From assembly GCA_903822825.1 (NCBI GenBank), contig CAIJQQ010000050.1, forward strand, positions 1-64,000: 64,000 nt of DNA, in the 5' to 3' direction. A program made the translations under genes and the position numbers. Positions 24,716 through 33,143 of this stretch are shown piece after piece (position 1 is the first letter of the stretch; each line of letters opens with the position of its first letter). Below the pieces are notes generated by a model that was given only the letters and a program-made list of their open reading frames with translations, was not told where the DNA came from and did no database searches. This DNA is from an uncultured Burkholderiales bacterium. Lineage in GTDB: Bacteria > Pseudomonadota > Gammaproteobacteria > Burkholderiales > Burkholderiaceae_C.

Positions 24716-24815
24716 GAACGCCGAATTTGCATCCGGCTGTGGTGGCGGTTGCAAAACCAAATCCACCGATGGAAATTATAGACCCAGGAAGCGCGTGCCA
24801 GTCAGTCCCGCTGGC

Positions 24816-25184
24816 TCAGAGTGTTTTTTGGTAGGCCGCTTCGTCCATCAGGCCATCGAGGTCACTGCGTTGCGTGAGCTTGACTTTGAAAAACCAGCCT
24901 TGGCCCAAGGGGTCGGAGTTGGCAAGCGATGGGTCAGCGCGCAAAGCCTCGTTGACTTCGGTGATTTCGCCGCCCGCAGGCATGTGCACATCGGCCGCGG
25001 CTTTCACAGACTCCACCACCCCGGCCACTTCTTTGGCTGCGAATGCTTTGCCAATGGCCGGCAGATCGACAAACACGATGTCGCCCAGGGTGTCTTGGGC
25101 GTGCACCGTGATGCCCATGGTGGCGGTGTCGCCAGCCTCACCGAGTTGGAGCCAGGTGTGATCGTCAGAAAAAAGCAAGGACAT
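24816..25184 (-). CDS. gcvH: Glycine cleavage H-protein
   Basis: A 122-residue H-protein, the lipoyl carrier that shuttles the aminomethyl group in the glycine cleavage system. The lipoylated Lys61 is in VVESVKAAADVHMPAGGEI. Upstream, DTLGDIVFVDLPAIGK and the C-terminal GWFFKVKL are typical. gcvT and gcvP are not adjacent. It lies upstream of the riboswitch on the same strand, so that riboswitch cannot control it as a leader. An intrinsic terminator shared with the TRAP operon precedes it. Confidence 0.92.
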   Translation of the reverse strand: MSLLFSDDHTWLQLGEAGDTATMGITVHAQDTLGDIVFVDLPAIGKAFAAKEVAGVVESVKAAADVHMPAGGEITEVNEALRADPSLANSDPLGQGWFFKVKLTQRSDLDGLMDEAAYQKTL

Positions 25185-25216
25185 GGGCAGTTGAATGAAA
25201 GGGGTCTTGAATCAAG

Positions 25217-25236
25217 AAACGCCCCGAAGGGCGTTT
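25217..25236 (-). terminator. Intrinsic terminator downstream of TRAP operon
   Basis: Stem AAACGCCC / GGGCGTTT with a four-base loop that reads TTCG on the minus strand, a very stable tetraloop. It sits 22 bases after the dctM stop. The plus strand also carries a T-rich tail (TTTTGTTTTT), so it could work both ways. Confidence 0.85.
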
Positions 25237-25258
25237 TGTTTTTGAATTATAGGCAGGC

Positions 25259-26551
25259 TTACTTGAAGCCCATCACATGCGGCAGCCAGTTCGACAGCGC
25301 AGGCACAAAGGTCAGCAGCACCAGCACCACGCCGTGTGCCCACAGGAAGGGCTTGAGCTCGCGCGTGAGCTCAGACAGCGGCACCTTGGACACGTTGGAC
25401 GTCACAAAAAGCAGCCCGCCCACGGGCGGCGTGATCATGCCCAGGGTGAGGTTGTAGATCACAATCATCGCGAAGTGGATCGGGTCCACACCGAGCTTGG
25501 CGGCCACAGGCGCCAGGATGGGCACCAGCACCATCACACCTGGCAAAGGCTCAATGAAGATGCCAAAGATCAGCAAGAACACGTTGATCACGATCAGGAA
25601 GCCCCAGACGCTCAGGTTCATGCCCGAGATCCAGTTGGCCACAGTCTGCGGCATGCCCTCGATGGTCAAAATCCAGGCGAACGAGGCCGATGTGCCAATG
25701 ATCAGCAGCACCGAGGCCGTGAGCAAAGCAGAGCGCGAGAGGATGTCGGGCACCGCCTTCCATTCGAGCGTGCGGTAAACGTACTTGCCGCAGATGAGCG
25801 CGTAGAAAACAGCCACCACAGACGCTTCGGTGGGGGTGAACCAGCCTGCGCGCATGCCGCCCAATATCAGCACGGGCAACAAGATCGCGGGCAGGGCCTT
25901 CCAAGTGGTCGAGAGGATTTCCGCCCCCGAAGGCAATTGACCGTCACCCTTGTAGTTGCGCTGCTTGGACACGTAATAGTTCACGACGCACATGGCAGCC
26001 GCGATCAAAACACCGGGGATCAAACCTGCGATGAACAAGGCGCCCACCGAGACGTTGTCGTCGGCCAGGGCGTAGATGATCATGATGATCGACGGCGGAA
26101 TGATGGGCCCCACGATGGCTGTGGACGCAGTGAGCGCTGCGGCGTAGGGGCGGCCGTAGCCCGCCTTGTCCATCATGCGGATCAGCATGGAGCCGGGGCC
26201 GGCAGCGTCGGCCAGAGCCGAGCCCGAGATGCCCGAGAAGAAAGTGAGCGACACCACGTTGGTGTAGCCTAAGCCGCCGCGCTTGTGGCCAACAAATTGG
26301 CCCGCGAACTTGAGAAGCACCTCGGTCAGCGAGCCTCCGCTCATGAGTTCGGCGGCCAAAATGAAGAAGGGCACCGCCATGAGCGGAAAGCTGTCCACGC
26401 CCGTGAAGGTTTCTTTCAGCAATGCCAGCATGGGGTAGGCGTCGGACAACACCAAAGCCGTCACGGTGGACAGGCCCAGGGCAAAGGCCACGGGCACGCC
26501 AATGGCCAGGTAAACGCATGCGGAAATCAGGAGGATCAGGCTGGCGCTCAT
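25259..26551 (-). CDS. dctM: TRAP transporter large permease (DctM type)
   Basis: A 430-residue, highly hydrophobic protein with about twelve membrane helices, the DctM subunit of a tripartite ATP-independent periplasmic transporter. Family segments include FPLMAVPFFILAAELM, SGISGSALADAAGPGSMLI, ASTAIVGPIIPPSIIMIIY and the C-terminal MITPPVGGLLFV. It moves the substrate across the inner membrane by a Na+ gradient. Its ATG overlaps the dctQ stop (ATGA). Confidence 0.95.
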   Translation of the reverse strand: MSASLILLISACVYLAIGVPVAFALGLSTVTALVLSDAYPMLALLKETFTGVDSFPLMAVPFFILAAELMSGGSLTEVLLKFAGQFVGHKRGGLGYTNVVSLTFFSGISGSALADAAGPGSMLIRMMDKAGYGRPYAAALTASTAIVGPIIPPSIIMIIYALADDNVSVGALFIAGLIPGVLIAAAMCVVNYYVSKQRNYKGDGQLPSGAEILSTTWKALPAILLPVLILGGMRAGWFTPTEASVVAVFYALICGKYVYRTLEWKAVPDILSRSALLTASVLLIIGTSASFAWILTIEGMPQTVANWISGMNLSVWGFLIVINVFLLIFGIFIEPLPGVMVLVPILAPVAAKLGVDPIHFAMIVIYNLTLGMITPPVGGLLFVTSNVSKVPLSELTRELKPFLWAHGVVLVLLTFVPALSNWLPHVMGFK

Positions 26552-27060
26552 AGGGATGCACTCGCGGTGGCGTCAAAGTGGGCGTCGCTCGCAAACTCGC
26601 GGTGAGTGATGTAGTTGCGAACGATCAGCAGCCAGTGGACCAAGGTCATGGCCATGCCCAAGGGCAGAGCCAGGTAGATCCAGGCGATGGAAATTTGGGT
26701 GGCAGGGGTGATCTGGTACTGCGTGCGGTCCATGTAATCGAGGCCAAACCAGATGCAGAACACGCAAAAGCAGGTGATCAGCAAGGCGATCAGAGCGCGC
26801 AAGGCCTGTGCGACTTTGGAGGGCAAGCTGTCTTGCAAGTTGTCAATGGCGATGTGGCCGCCGTAGCGAAGCACAGGTCCGCAGCCGATGAAGGTCAGCC
26901 AGATCATCATGTGCCGAGCCACTTCTTCGGCCCACTCGATCGATTGGTTGGTGGTGTAGCGCAACACCACGTTGGTGAAAATGATCACCGACATGACGGC
27001 CAGCATGATGATCAGCATCCAGCGGTTGGCTGCGAGGAAATAGTCTTCGAATTTTTTCAT
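26548..27060 (-). CDS. dctQ: TRAP transporter small permease (DctQ type)
   Basis: A 170-residue protein with four membrane helices (about 13-35, 48-66, 84-106, 125-145), the small TRAP membrane subunit. The conserved ...EWAEEVARHMMIWLTFIG segment between helices one and two is visible. ATG 27060 was chosen because it gives the typical start MKKFEDYFLAANRW. It lies 87 bases after dctP, with a terminator-like hairpin in the gap, and overlaps dctM downstream. Confidence 0.93.
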   Translation of the reverse strand: MKKFEDYFLAANRWMLIIMLAVMSVIIFTNVVLRYTTNQSIEWAEEVARHMMIWLTFIGCGPVLRYGGHIAIDNLQDSLPSKVAQALRALIALLITCFCVFCIWFGLDYMDRTQYQITPATQISIAWIYLALPLGMAMTLVHWLLIVRNYITHREFASDAHFDATASASL

Positions 27061-27093
27061 TGTTCTGTGGCCTTTCAAAGACCGTTGCCCATC

Positions 27094-27128
27094 AAAAAGG
27101 CCTGTGCAACTCCCGTTGACACAGGCCT
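27094..27128 (-). terminator. Intercistronic terminator between dctP and dctQ
   Basis: Perfect nine-base arms AGGCCTGTG / CACAGGCCT (27098-27106 and 27120-27128), followed on the minus strand by TTTTT. It lies between the binding-protein gene and the permease genes, a position that would lower permease expression relative to the binding protein. Confidence 0.8.
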
Positions 27129-27147
27129 GTCCTGTCAATTCAGAAAA

Positions 27148-28119
27148 TCAGCGCACTTCCTGGATCTTGCGGATGTTGTCAGCGCCAAACTCCTTGGAGT
27201 AAGACACATAGGCAGGCACCAAAGCGTCTCGGAAGGCCTGGCCGTCCACTTTGCGCACCACGCTCATGCCGTCTTTTTCAAGTTGAGCAATGCCGTTGTT
27301 CTCGTCGTCATTGACCTTCTTGCGCTGAGCGACTTTGGCTTTTTGCGCGGCATCGTAGAACACCTTTTTGTCTGCATCCGAGAGTTTGTTCATCAGACGG
27401 GGCGAGGTGATCAGCAGGCCGGGAGAGTAAACGTGACCGGTCAAAGACAGGTACTTTTGAACTTGCGAGAACTTGGAAGCCAGGATCACGGGGATGGGGT
27501 TTTCCTGACCGTCCACGGTGCCCTGCTGCAAAGCGCCAAACACCTCAGGGAAGGCCATGGGCGTGGGCTGGATGCCAAAGGTCTTGTAGCCGTCCATGTG
27601 CACCTTGTTTTCCATGGTGCGCATCTTCAGGCCTGAGGCATCTGTGGGCTTGACGATGGGGTGCTTGTTGTTGGTCATGTGGCGAAAGCCGTTCTCGGTC
27701 CAGGACAGGGCCACCAGGCCTTTGGAAGGGAACTTGGTCAGGATGTCCTGGCCAATCGGGCCGTCCATCACCTTGCGCGCGTGGTCATAGTCACGGAACA
27801 GAAAGGGAATGTCGACGATCTTGACTTCGGGCACAAAGTTGCCCACAGGGCCGGTAGAGGTGTTGACCATGTCCAGCGTGCCCAGTTGCACGGCCTCGAT
27901 CATCTCGCGCTCACCACCCAGCGCGCTTGCAGGGAACTGCTGGCACTTGTAGCGGCCTTGGGTGCCTTTTTCGATGTCTTCACAAAACACAGTGGAGCCC
28001 ACGCCGTAGTGCGAGGAGGCTGCCGTGGCGTATCCGAGTTTGAGCACGGTTTGTGCCGAAACGGCACTCATCAATCCGATGGCCAGACCTGTGCCGATGG
28101 CCCATTTGTTCAGTTTCAT
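27148..28119 (-). CDS. dctP: TRAP transporter substrate-binding protein (DctP type)
   Basis: A 323-residue periplasmic binding protein. The signal peptide runs to about residue 22 (MKLNKWAIGTGLAIGLMSAVSA). Mature features: LKLGYATAASSHYGVG, FPASALGGEREMIEAVQLGTLDM and the DctP-family stretch KMRTMENKVHMDGYKTFGIQPTPM, which contains the Arg that holds a carboxylate ligand. That suggests an organic-acid substrate, identity unknown. A strong ribosome site (AAGGAGA) precedes ATG 28119. A GntR-like site lies 47 bases upstream. Confidence 0.95.
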   Translation of the reverse strand: MKLNKWAIGTGLAIGLMSAVSAQTVLKLGYATAASSHYGVGSTVFCEDIEKGTQGRYKCQQFPASALGGEREMIEAVQLGTLDMVNTSTGPVGNFVPEVKIVDIPFLFRDYDHARKVMDGPIGQDILTKFPSKGLVALSWTENGFRHMTNNKHPIVKPTDASGLKMRTMENKVHMDGYKTFGIQPTPMAFPEVFGALQQGTVDGQENPIPVILASKFSQVQKYLSLTGHVYSPGLLITSPRLMNKLSDADKKVFYDAAQKAKVAQRKKVNDDENNGIAQLEKDGMSVVRKVDGQAFRDALVPAYVSYSKEFGADNIRKIQEVR

Positions 28120-28165
28120 TGAAATTCTCCTTTTGAAAGTGTGATGCAGTCGAGGGCAGCTCAAC

Positions 28166-28176
28166 TTGTCATACAA
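28166..28176 (-). promoter_or_regulatory. Candidate GntR/FCD-family operator upstream of dctP
   Basis: The minus strand reads TTGTATGACAA, an exact fit to the TNGTNNNACNA pattern bound by many FCD-type GntR regulators. It lies 47 bases upstream of the dctP start in a locally AT-rich stretch. No GntR gene is adjacent, so the regulator is unidentified. Confidence 0.5.
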
Positions 28177-28286
28177 ATTTGATTATCAGCGCCCCACGCG
28201 TCACACCCATAAGGGTTTTCGCGAAGGTGGGATGCCCATGATACGGGGGCGCTCCAAAAGAGCTTCCCCGCTGGTTGGGAATGAGC

Positions 28287-29999
28287 TCACATGCCCGAGT
28301 AGTTGGGGCCACCGCCCCCTTCGGGCGTCACCCAAACGATGTTTTGCGTCGGGTCCTTGATGTCGCAGGTCTTGCAGTGCACGCAATTTTGCGCATTGAT
28401 CTGCAGACGGTCGCTGTTGTCTGCGTTCTTGACGAACTCGTACACGCCAGCCGGGCAATAGCGGGCCTCGGGGCCTGCATATTTGGCCAGGTTGATGTTC
28501 ACCGGCACGGACGTGTCTTTGAGCGTCAGGTGGGCCGGTTGGTTTTCTTCGTGGTTGGTGTTGCTGATGAAGACGCTGCCCAAGCGGTCAAAGGTCAGCT
28601 TGCCATCGGGCTTGGGGTAATCGATTTTTGGGCAATCGGCCGCAGGTTTCAGATACGTGTGGTCGGCCTTGTCGCGGCGCAGCGTCCACGGGATGTGCCC
28701 GCGCAGCACGAACTGCTCGAAACCATTCATCAGGGTGGCGACCGTCAGGCCCTTCTTGAACCAGGTCTTGAAGTTGCGAGATTTGTGGAGTTCGGTGTAG
28801 AGCCAGCTGGCTTCAAAGGCCTCTGGGTAGGCTTCAAGCTCGTCGTGCTGGCGGCCCGCCACGATGGCGTCGTAAGCCGCTTCGGCGGCCAGCATGCCGG
28901 TTTTGATGGCGGCGTGGCTGCCCTTGATGCGGCTCACGTTCAGGTAGCCGGCGTCACATCCGACCAGCGCACCACCCGGGAACACGGTCTTGGGAAGGCT
29001 CATCAGGCCCCCAGCGGTGATGGCACGGGCACCGTAGCCCAAGCGCTTGGCGTTGACTTCACCTTGGTCGTTGGTGAAGTACCACTGGATGTTGTTGTGG
29101 GTTTTCCAGCGCTGGAATTCTTCAAAGGGGCTCAGCCAGGGGTTGGCGTAGTCCAGACCGACCACGTAACCGATGGCGATCTTGTTGTCTTCCATGTGGT
29201 ACATGAACGCGCCACCGTAGGTGTCGTTGTTCATGGGCCAGCCCGCGGTGTGCATGACAAAGCCGGGGGTGTGGCGTGAGGGGTCGATTTCCCAAACTTC
29301 CTTGATGCCGATGCCGTAGGTTTGCGGGTCGCGCCCTTCGTCGAGCTTGTATTTGGCGATCAGCTGCTTGCCCAAGTGGCCGCGAGCGCCTTCAGCGAAC
29401 ACGGTGTACTTGGCGTGCAGTTCCATGCCCAGCTGGAAGTTCTCGGTCGGCTCGCCGTCTTTGCCCACACCCATGTTGCCGGTGGCGACGCCTTTTACCG
29501 AAGGTAAACCCCCGTTCGCCGAGCCGTCCTCGTTGTAGAGCACTTCTGCGGCGGAAAAGCCGGGAAAGATTTCAACGCCCAGGTTCTCAGCCTGCTGGGC
29601 CAGCCAGCGGGTGAAATTGCTCAGGCTGATGATGTAGTTGCCGTGGTTCTGTGCACACTCGGGCAAGAAGATGCCTGGCGTGCGGGTCGCACCGGTCTCG
29701 GACAGGAAGCTCCAGGCGTCGTCGGTCACAGGTTGGTTCAGCGGGGCACCCAGTTCTTTCCAGTTGGGAAAGAGTTCGGTCAGGGCCTTGGGGTCCATGA
29801 TGGCGCCCGACAGGATGTGCGCGCCGGGCTCGCCGCCTTTTTCGAGCACCACCACCGACACGTCCTGGCCTTTCTCAGCGGCCAGTTGTTTCAGGCGAAT
29901 CGCGGTGGACAGACCGCCAGGGCCGCCACCGACCACGACCACGTCATATTCCATGGCTTCGCGGGGGCCGTAAGTGTTCAGAATTTCTTGAGGGCTCAT
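28287..29999 (-). CDS. Electron-transfer flavoprotein-ubiquinone oxidoreductase
   Basis: A 570-residue inner-membrane-associated flavoprotein that takes electrons from reduced ETF (fed by acyl-CoA dehydrogenases) to ubiquinone. FAD loop: YDVVVVGGGPGGLSTAIRL. The ubiquinone-binding middle includes GGALVGCDAGYLNVSRIKG. The 4Fe-4S ligands near the C-terminus are Cys in ARYCPAGVYE and the three Cys of NCVHCKTCDIKDP. ATG 29999 was chosen over a TTG eight codons upstream. It fits with the acyl-CoA dehydrogenase about 5 kb away. Confidence 0.96.
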   Translation of the reverse strand: MSPQEILNTYGPREAMEYDVVVVGGGPGGLSTAIRLKQLAAEKGQDVSVVVLEKGGEPGAHILSGAIMDPKALTELFPNWKELGAPLNQPVTDDAWSFLSETGATRTPGIFLPECAQNHGNYIISLSNFTRWLAQQAENLGVEIFPGFSAAEVLYNEDGSANGGLPSVKGVATGNMGVGKDGEPTENFQLGMELHAKYTVFAEGARGHLGKQLIAKYKLDEGRDPQTYGIGIKEVWEIDPSRHTPGFVMHTAGWPMNNDTYGGAFMYHMEDNKIAIGYVVGLDYANPWLSPFEEFQRWKTHNNIQWYFTNDQGEVNAKRLGYGARAITAGGLMSLPKTVFPGGALVGCDAGYLNVSRIKGSHAAIKTGMLAAEAAYDAIVAGRQHDELEAYPEAFEASWLYTELHKSRNFKTWFKKGLTVATLMNGFEQFVLRGHIPWTLRRDKADHTYLKPAADCPKIDYPKPDGKLTFDRLGSVFISNTNHEENQPAHLTLKDTSVPVNINLAKYAGPEARYCPAGVYEFVKNADNSDRLQINAQNCVHCKTCDIKDPTQNIVWVTPEGGGGPNYSGM

Positions 30000-30136
30000 G
30001 AAGGTCTCGTCCAGGTGAATCAAAACTGCGATGCCTACCCCGTAGGGTGTCTGGCCTGTGACTCATTTTATGCGGCTCCATAGCCGTTTCCCCGCACAAT
30101 GACGACAGCTTTGCATGTTCTGTTGAAAGGTTTTCC

Positions 30137-30919
30137 ATGAGCTACGAAATCGATTTGTCCGGCCGCGTGGCCTTTGTCACGGGTGCGTCCAGCGGTCTGG
30201 GGGCCCAATTTGCCCGCACGCTGGCCAAAGCAGGCGCGGGCGTGGTGTTGGCCAGTCGCCGGGTGGACAAGCTCAAGGACCTGCGCGCCGAGATCGAGGC
30301 CAGTGGCGGCAACGCCCATGTGGTGGCACTCGACGTGACCGACAAGGCCAGCATTGCCGCGGCTGTGGCGCATGCCGAAACCGAAATGGGCAGCATCGAC
30401 ATTTTGGTGAACAACTCGGGGGTGAGCACCACCCAGCGCATCCAGGACGTGACCGAAGAGGACTACGACTTTGTTTTTGACACCAATGTGCGCGGCGCGT
30501 TCTTTGTGGCGCAAGAAGTCGGCAAGCGCATGCTGGCCCGCGCCAAGGGCGCGGCGCCTGGCAGTTTCACGGGTGGTCGCATCATCAACATCGCCTCCAT
30601 GGCGGGGCTGAAAGTGCTGCCGCAGATCGGCGTGTACTGCATGAGCAAGGCAGCCGTCATCCAGATGACCAAAGCGTTTGCGGTGGAGTGGGGCAAGTTC
30701 GGCATCAATGTGAACGCCATTTGCCCGGGCTACATTGACACCGAAATCAACCACCACCATTGGCAAACCGAGCAGGGTCAAAAGCTCATCAGCATGTTGC
30801 CGCGCAAGCGCGTGGGCCAGCCGCAAGACCTGGACGCTTTGCTGGTCATGTTGGCCAGTGACCAGAGCGGTTTCATCAACGGCGCCGTGATCGCGGCCGA
30901 CGACGGCTTTGCCGTCTGA
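30137..30919 (+). CDS. SDR-family oxidoreductase
   Basis: A 260-residue classical short-chain dehydrogenase/reductase. Cofactor loop VTGASSGLGAQF, LVNNSGVS (NNAG-type motif), catalytic Ser in INIASMAG and Tyr/Lys in YCMSK, then NAICPGYIDTEI. The Arg in ASRRVDK after strand 2 suggests NADP(H). It is followed 8 bases later by a hotdog thioesterase, so the pair may work on acyl-CoA or 3-hydroxyacyl compounds. The substrate is not determined. Confidence 0.93.
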   Translation: MSYEIDLSGRVAFVTGASSGLGAQFARTLAKAGAGVVLASRRVDKLKDLRAEIEASGGNAHVVALDVTDKASIAAAVAHAETEMGSIDILVNNSGVSTTQRIQDVTEEDYDFVFDTNVRGAFFVAQEVGKRMLARAKGAAPGSFTGGRIINIASMAGLKVLPQIGVYCMSKAAVIQMTKAFAVEWGKFGINVNAICPGYIDTEINHHHWQTEQGQKLISMLPRKRVGQPQDLDALLVMLASDQSGFINGAVIAADDGFAV

Positions 30920-30927
30920 GGTGCCCC

Positions 30928-31350
30928 ATGAAACTGGAGCTGCCAGATCGCAAAAAGTGGGTGCATGAGCTGGTCATCCCGATCCGCTGGGGTGACATGG
31001 ACGCGATGGGTCACGTCAACAACACGGTGTATTTCCGCTACCTGGAGACGATCCGCATCGACTGGTTTGACAAGATCGGCTTCAGTCCGGACCCCTCAGG
31101 GGAAGGCCCCGTCATCGTCAATGCGTTTTGTAATTTTTACAAGCAACTCGAATACCCGGGGGACGTCTTGGCCAAGTTGTATGTGAGCGATCCGGGGCGC
31201 ACGACTTTTGAGAGTTGGTGCACCTTGGAGCGCACCGACCAGCCCGGTGTGATTTGTTCAGCGGGTGGTGCCACCACCATTTGGGTGAATTTCCCCAATC
31301 AAAAAGCCGTCAACTTGCCCGAATGGGTTCGGGACATGGTGACGGCCTGA
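30928..31350 (+). CDS. Acyl-CoA thioesterase, hotdog fold
   Basis: A 140-residue single-hotdog thioesterase of the 4HBT/YbgC-like group. The active-site block is IRWGDMDAMGHVNNTVYFRYLE, with the catalytic Asp and the HVNN turn. It hydrolyses an acyl-CoA or similar thioester in the cytosol; chain length is unknown. It is coupled to the SDR upstream. Confidence 0.92.
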   Translation: MKLELPDRKKWVHELVIPIRWGDMDAMGHVNNTVYFRYLETIRIDWFDKIGFSPDPSGEGPVIVNAFCNFYKQLEYPGDVLAKLYVSDPGRTTFESWCTLERTDQPGVICSAGGATTIWVNFPNQKAVNLPEWVRDMVTA

Positions 31351-31366
31351 CAGCCTCGGGGCGCGT

Positions 31367-32254
31367 TCAGGCCTTGCTTGCGCCCACGGCTGACCATTGG
31401 TCAGCGTGGCTTGTCAGCCAGTCGGCCGCCTGAGTGGGGTGACCCACCTGCATGGGGTGAAAATCTTTTCGGGTGTATTCCCAAACGGGCTTGGCCACGC
31501 GCCAGACCATGCCGTGGCGACCGAACAGGAATTTGCTGGCCGACCACCAGGTGCTGGGCTTGAACAAGGTCTTGTCATGCCAGAGGTTGTTCACGGTCTG
31601 TCGGACCACGTCGGTGGCAAACTGGATCGTCACATACCAGAACCAGCGCATGCGCCAAGTGTGGTTGCCGCCCAAGCGCTGGTACAGGTCAAACGCCACG
31701 CATTTGTGCTCGGATTCTTCGGCCGCGTGCCAGCGCCACAGGGTTTTGAGTGGGTCTTGTGCGCCAGCAAACCAGTCACCTGCCTGGTCCATGCGTTCCA
31801 GCGTCAGGTCTCCAAAAATGGAGGTGTAGTGCTCAAAGGCGGCGGTGATGGCCAGCTCGTGCAGGTAACCCTTGTCGCTTTTGCTGAAAAACTCTTCGCG
31901 CCCTTTTTTCAGGCGGCGTTCTGCGCGAGGGCCCCAATGGTTGACCAAGCCTTGCTTTTCCAAGTGCGCGTTGTAGAGGCCGTGCAAATGGCGGTGCGTG
32001 GCTTCTTGCCCAATGAAACCTTTGGCAACGTCTTTGAGGTCAGCATTCTCGGGCGTGTCGGGCAGGGCTTTGGCGCCGTTTTTGACAGCGTCAATGAAGG
32101 ATTGCTCTCCCACAGGAAAGCTCATCGACAAGGCATTGGCGTAGGCGGTCAAAAAGGCGTCGCCGCCATTCCAGTGCCTTGAAAAACCTTTGGTCAAATC
32201 AACCGACAAGCGGCGAATCGTCAGGTCAGTGGGGGCGTGTGTGGCTTGGGTCAT
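31367..32254 (-). CDS. Metal-dependent hydrolase family protein (PF10118 type)
   Basis: A 295-residue, mostly helical protein resembling the predicted metal-dependent hydrolase family PF10118. Likely metal ligands are the scattered Glu/His residues in GQEATHRHLH, AAFEHYTS and WHAAEESEHKCVAFD, a pattern like di-iron helical-bundle proteins. No biochemical role is known to me. It is divergent from a TetR gene, with a palindromic operator in the 76-bp gap, so it is probably the TetR target. Confidence 0.85.
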   Translation of the reverse strand: MTQATHAPTDLTIRRLSVDLTKGFSRHWNGGDAFLTAYANALSMSFPVGEQSFIDAVKNGAKALPDTPENADLKDVAKGFIGQEATHRHLHGLYNAHLEKQGLVNHWGPRAERRLKKGREEFFSKSDKGYLHELAITAAFEHYTSIFGDLTLERMDQAGDWFAGAQDPLKTLWRWHAAEESEHKCVAFDLYQRLGGNHTWRMRWFWYVTIQFATDVVRQTVNNLWHDKTLFKPSTWWSASKFLFGRHGMVWRVAKPVWEYTRKDFHPMQVGHPTQAADWLTSHADQWSAVGASKA

Positions 32255-32275
32255 GTCGGTGGCTTCAAAATCCGG

Positions 32276-32298
32276 TCAGAATATGAACATTATTCAGA
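32276..32298. promoter_or_regulatory. Probable TetR operator
   Basis: A 23-bp imperfect palindrome with a perfect core: arms GAATA and TATTC separated by seven bases (32279-32295), extended to TCAGAATA / TATTCAGA with one mismatch. It lies between the divergent hydrolase and TetR genes, so it could control both. Confidence 0.7.
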
Positions 32299-32330
32299 TT
32301 CTGGTGGATGGCGCAACTCGCAATCTGCTC

Positions 32331-33011
32331 ATGTTCATTCAAGGCCCAAAGAAATTGACTGCAAAACCCAAAACCAAGCCAGAAGCCAAGCCAGGCGTGC
32401 GGCGCGAGCCCATGCAAGCCCGTGCACAGCAAACCATTCAGACCTTGTTCAAGGCGGCTGCTCAGATTTTGGACAAGGACGGCGAAGCCGGGCTCACAAC
32501 CAACAAGGTGGCCGCCGCCGCCGGTTTTTCGATTGGCACGCTTTACCAATACTTTCCGAGCAAGGACGTGCTGGTGCGCGCCATGGCGGCCAAAGGCCAA
32601 GACATGGTGCTGCAGGCGCTGGAGCAATACCTGGCGGCGCTGGAGTTGCGGCCCGATGTGGCGCAGATGGACCCGCAAGACCTGCTGCGCCAGGCGATCC
32701 GCATCCTGCTGCAGGGCTTTGCCACGGGCAAGGGTTTCACGCAGAGCCTGATCCGCTTGGGCTGGTCTATGGAGCAGCCTCAGGAAACTGCCAGCGTGGT
32801 TCGGCAAGTGTCGGACCGCTTGGCCATCTTTTTTGAGCGCATCCATCACCCGGCCTTGCCGTCGCCCACACCTGCCCAGTTGTTTGTGCTCAGCCGCTCG
32901 GTGATAGGCACCCTGCGCAGCGCCAGTCTTGAAAAGTCGCCGCTCTTGGGCAGTGCGGCGCTCGAAGACGCTCTGATGCAGTTGGCTTGGGCTTTGTTGG
33001 CCCGCCGGTGA
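32331..33011 (+). CDS. TetR/AcrR-family transcriptional regulator
   Basis: A 226-residue repressor-type protein. A Lys/Pro-rich N-terminal arm (about 1-30) leads into the TetR DNA-binding domain (about 31-80). Its recognition segment is TTNKVAAAAGFSIGTLYQYFPSKDVLVRAM. The remaining helices form the ligand domain; the ligand is unknown. The start is uncertain: ATG 32283 lies inside the operator palindrome, so ATG 32331 is preferred, and ATG 32412 is also possible. None has a strong ribosome site. Confidence 0.88.
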   Translation: MFIQGPKKLTAKPKTKPEAKPGVRREPMQARAQQTIQTLFKAAAQILDKDGEAGLTTNKVAAAAGFSIGTLYQYFPSKDVLVRAMAAKGQDMVLQALEQYLAALELRPDVAQMDPQDLLRQAIRILLQGFATGKGFTQSLIRLGWSMEQPQETASVVRQVSDRLAIFFERIHHPALPSPTPAQLFVLSRSVIGTLRSASLEKSPLLGSAALEDALMQLAWALLARR

Positions 33012-33022
33012 TCGAGCCGCCC

Positions 33023-33136
33023 CATCGCGGCGAGGGCGCCGCTCCTACAGTGAATATTGTTTGCAGGAGCCCCGCCCCTGGGGCGATGGTTCGGGGTCTG
33101 CGGGGGCGTTTTCGCGGCGAGGGCGCCGCTCCCACA
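33023..33136. repeat. REP hairpin cluster, locus B (three copies)
   Basis: Three hairpins lie between the convergent TetR and peroxidase-related genes. 33023-33049 (minus) and 33112-33136 (minus) have the GCGGCG / CGCCGC arms. The one between them, 33063-33089 (plus), has GCCCCG / CTGGGGC arms and the shared AGGAGC start and CGATGG end. Orientation alternates -, +, -. Confidence 0.85.
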
Positions 33137-33143
33137 TGGATGG

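Noticed and set aside
33012..33143. CRISPR-like array (spaced repeats)
   Set aside because: Three copies in alternating orientation with variable stems and irregular spacing are REP hairpins, and no cas genes are present.
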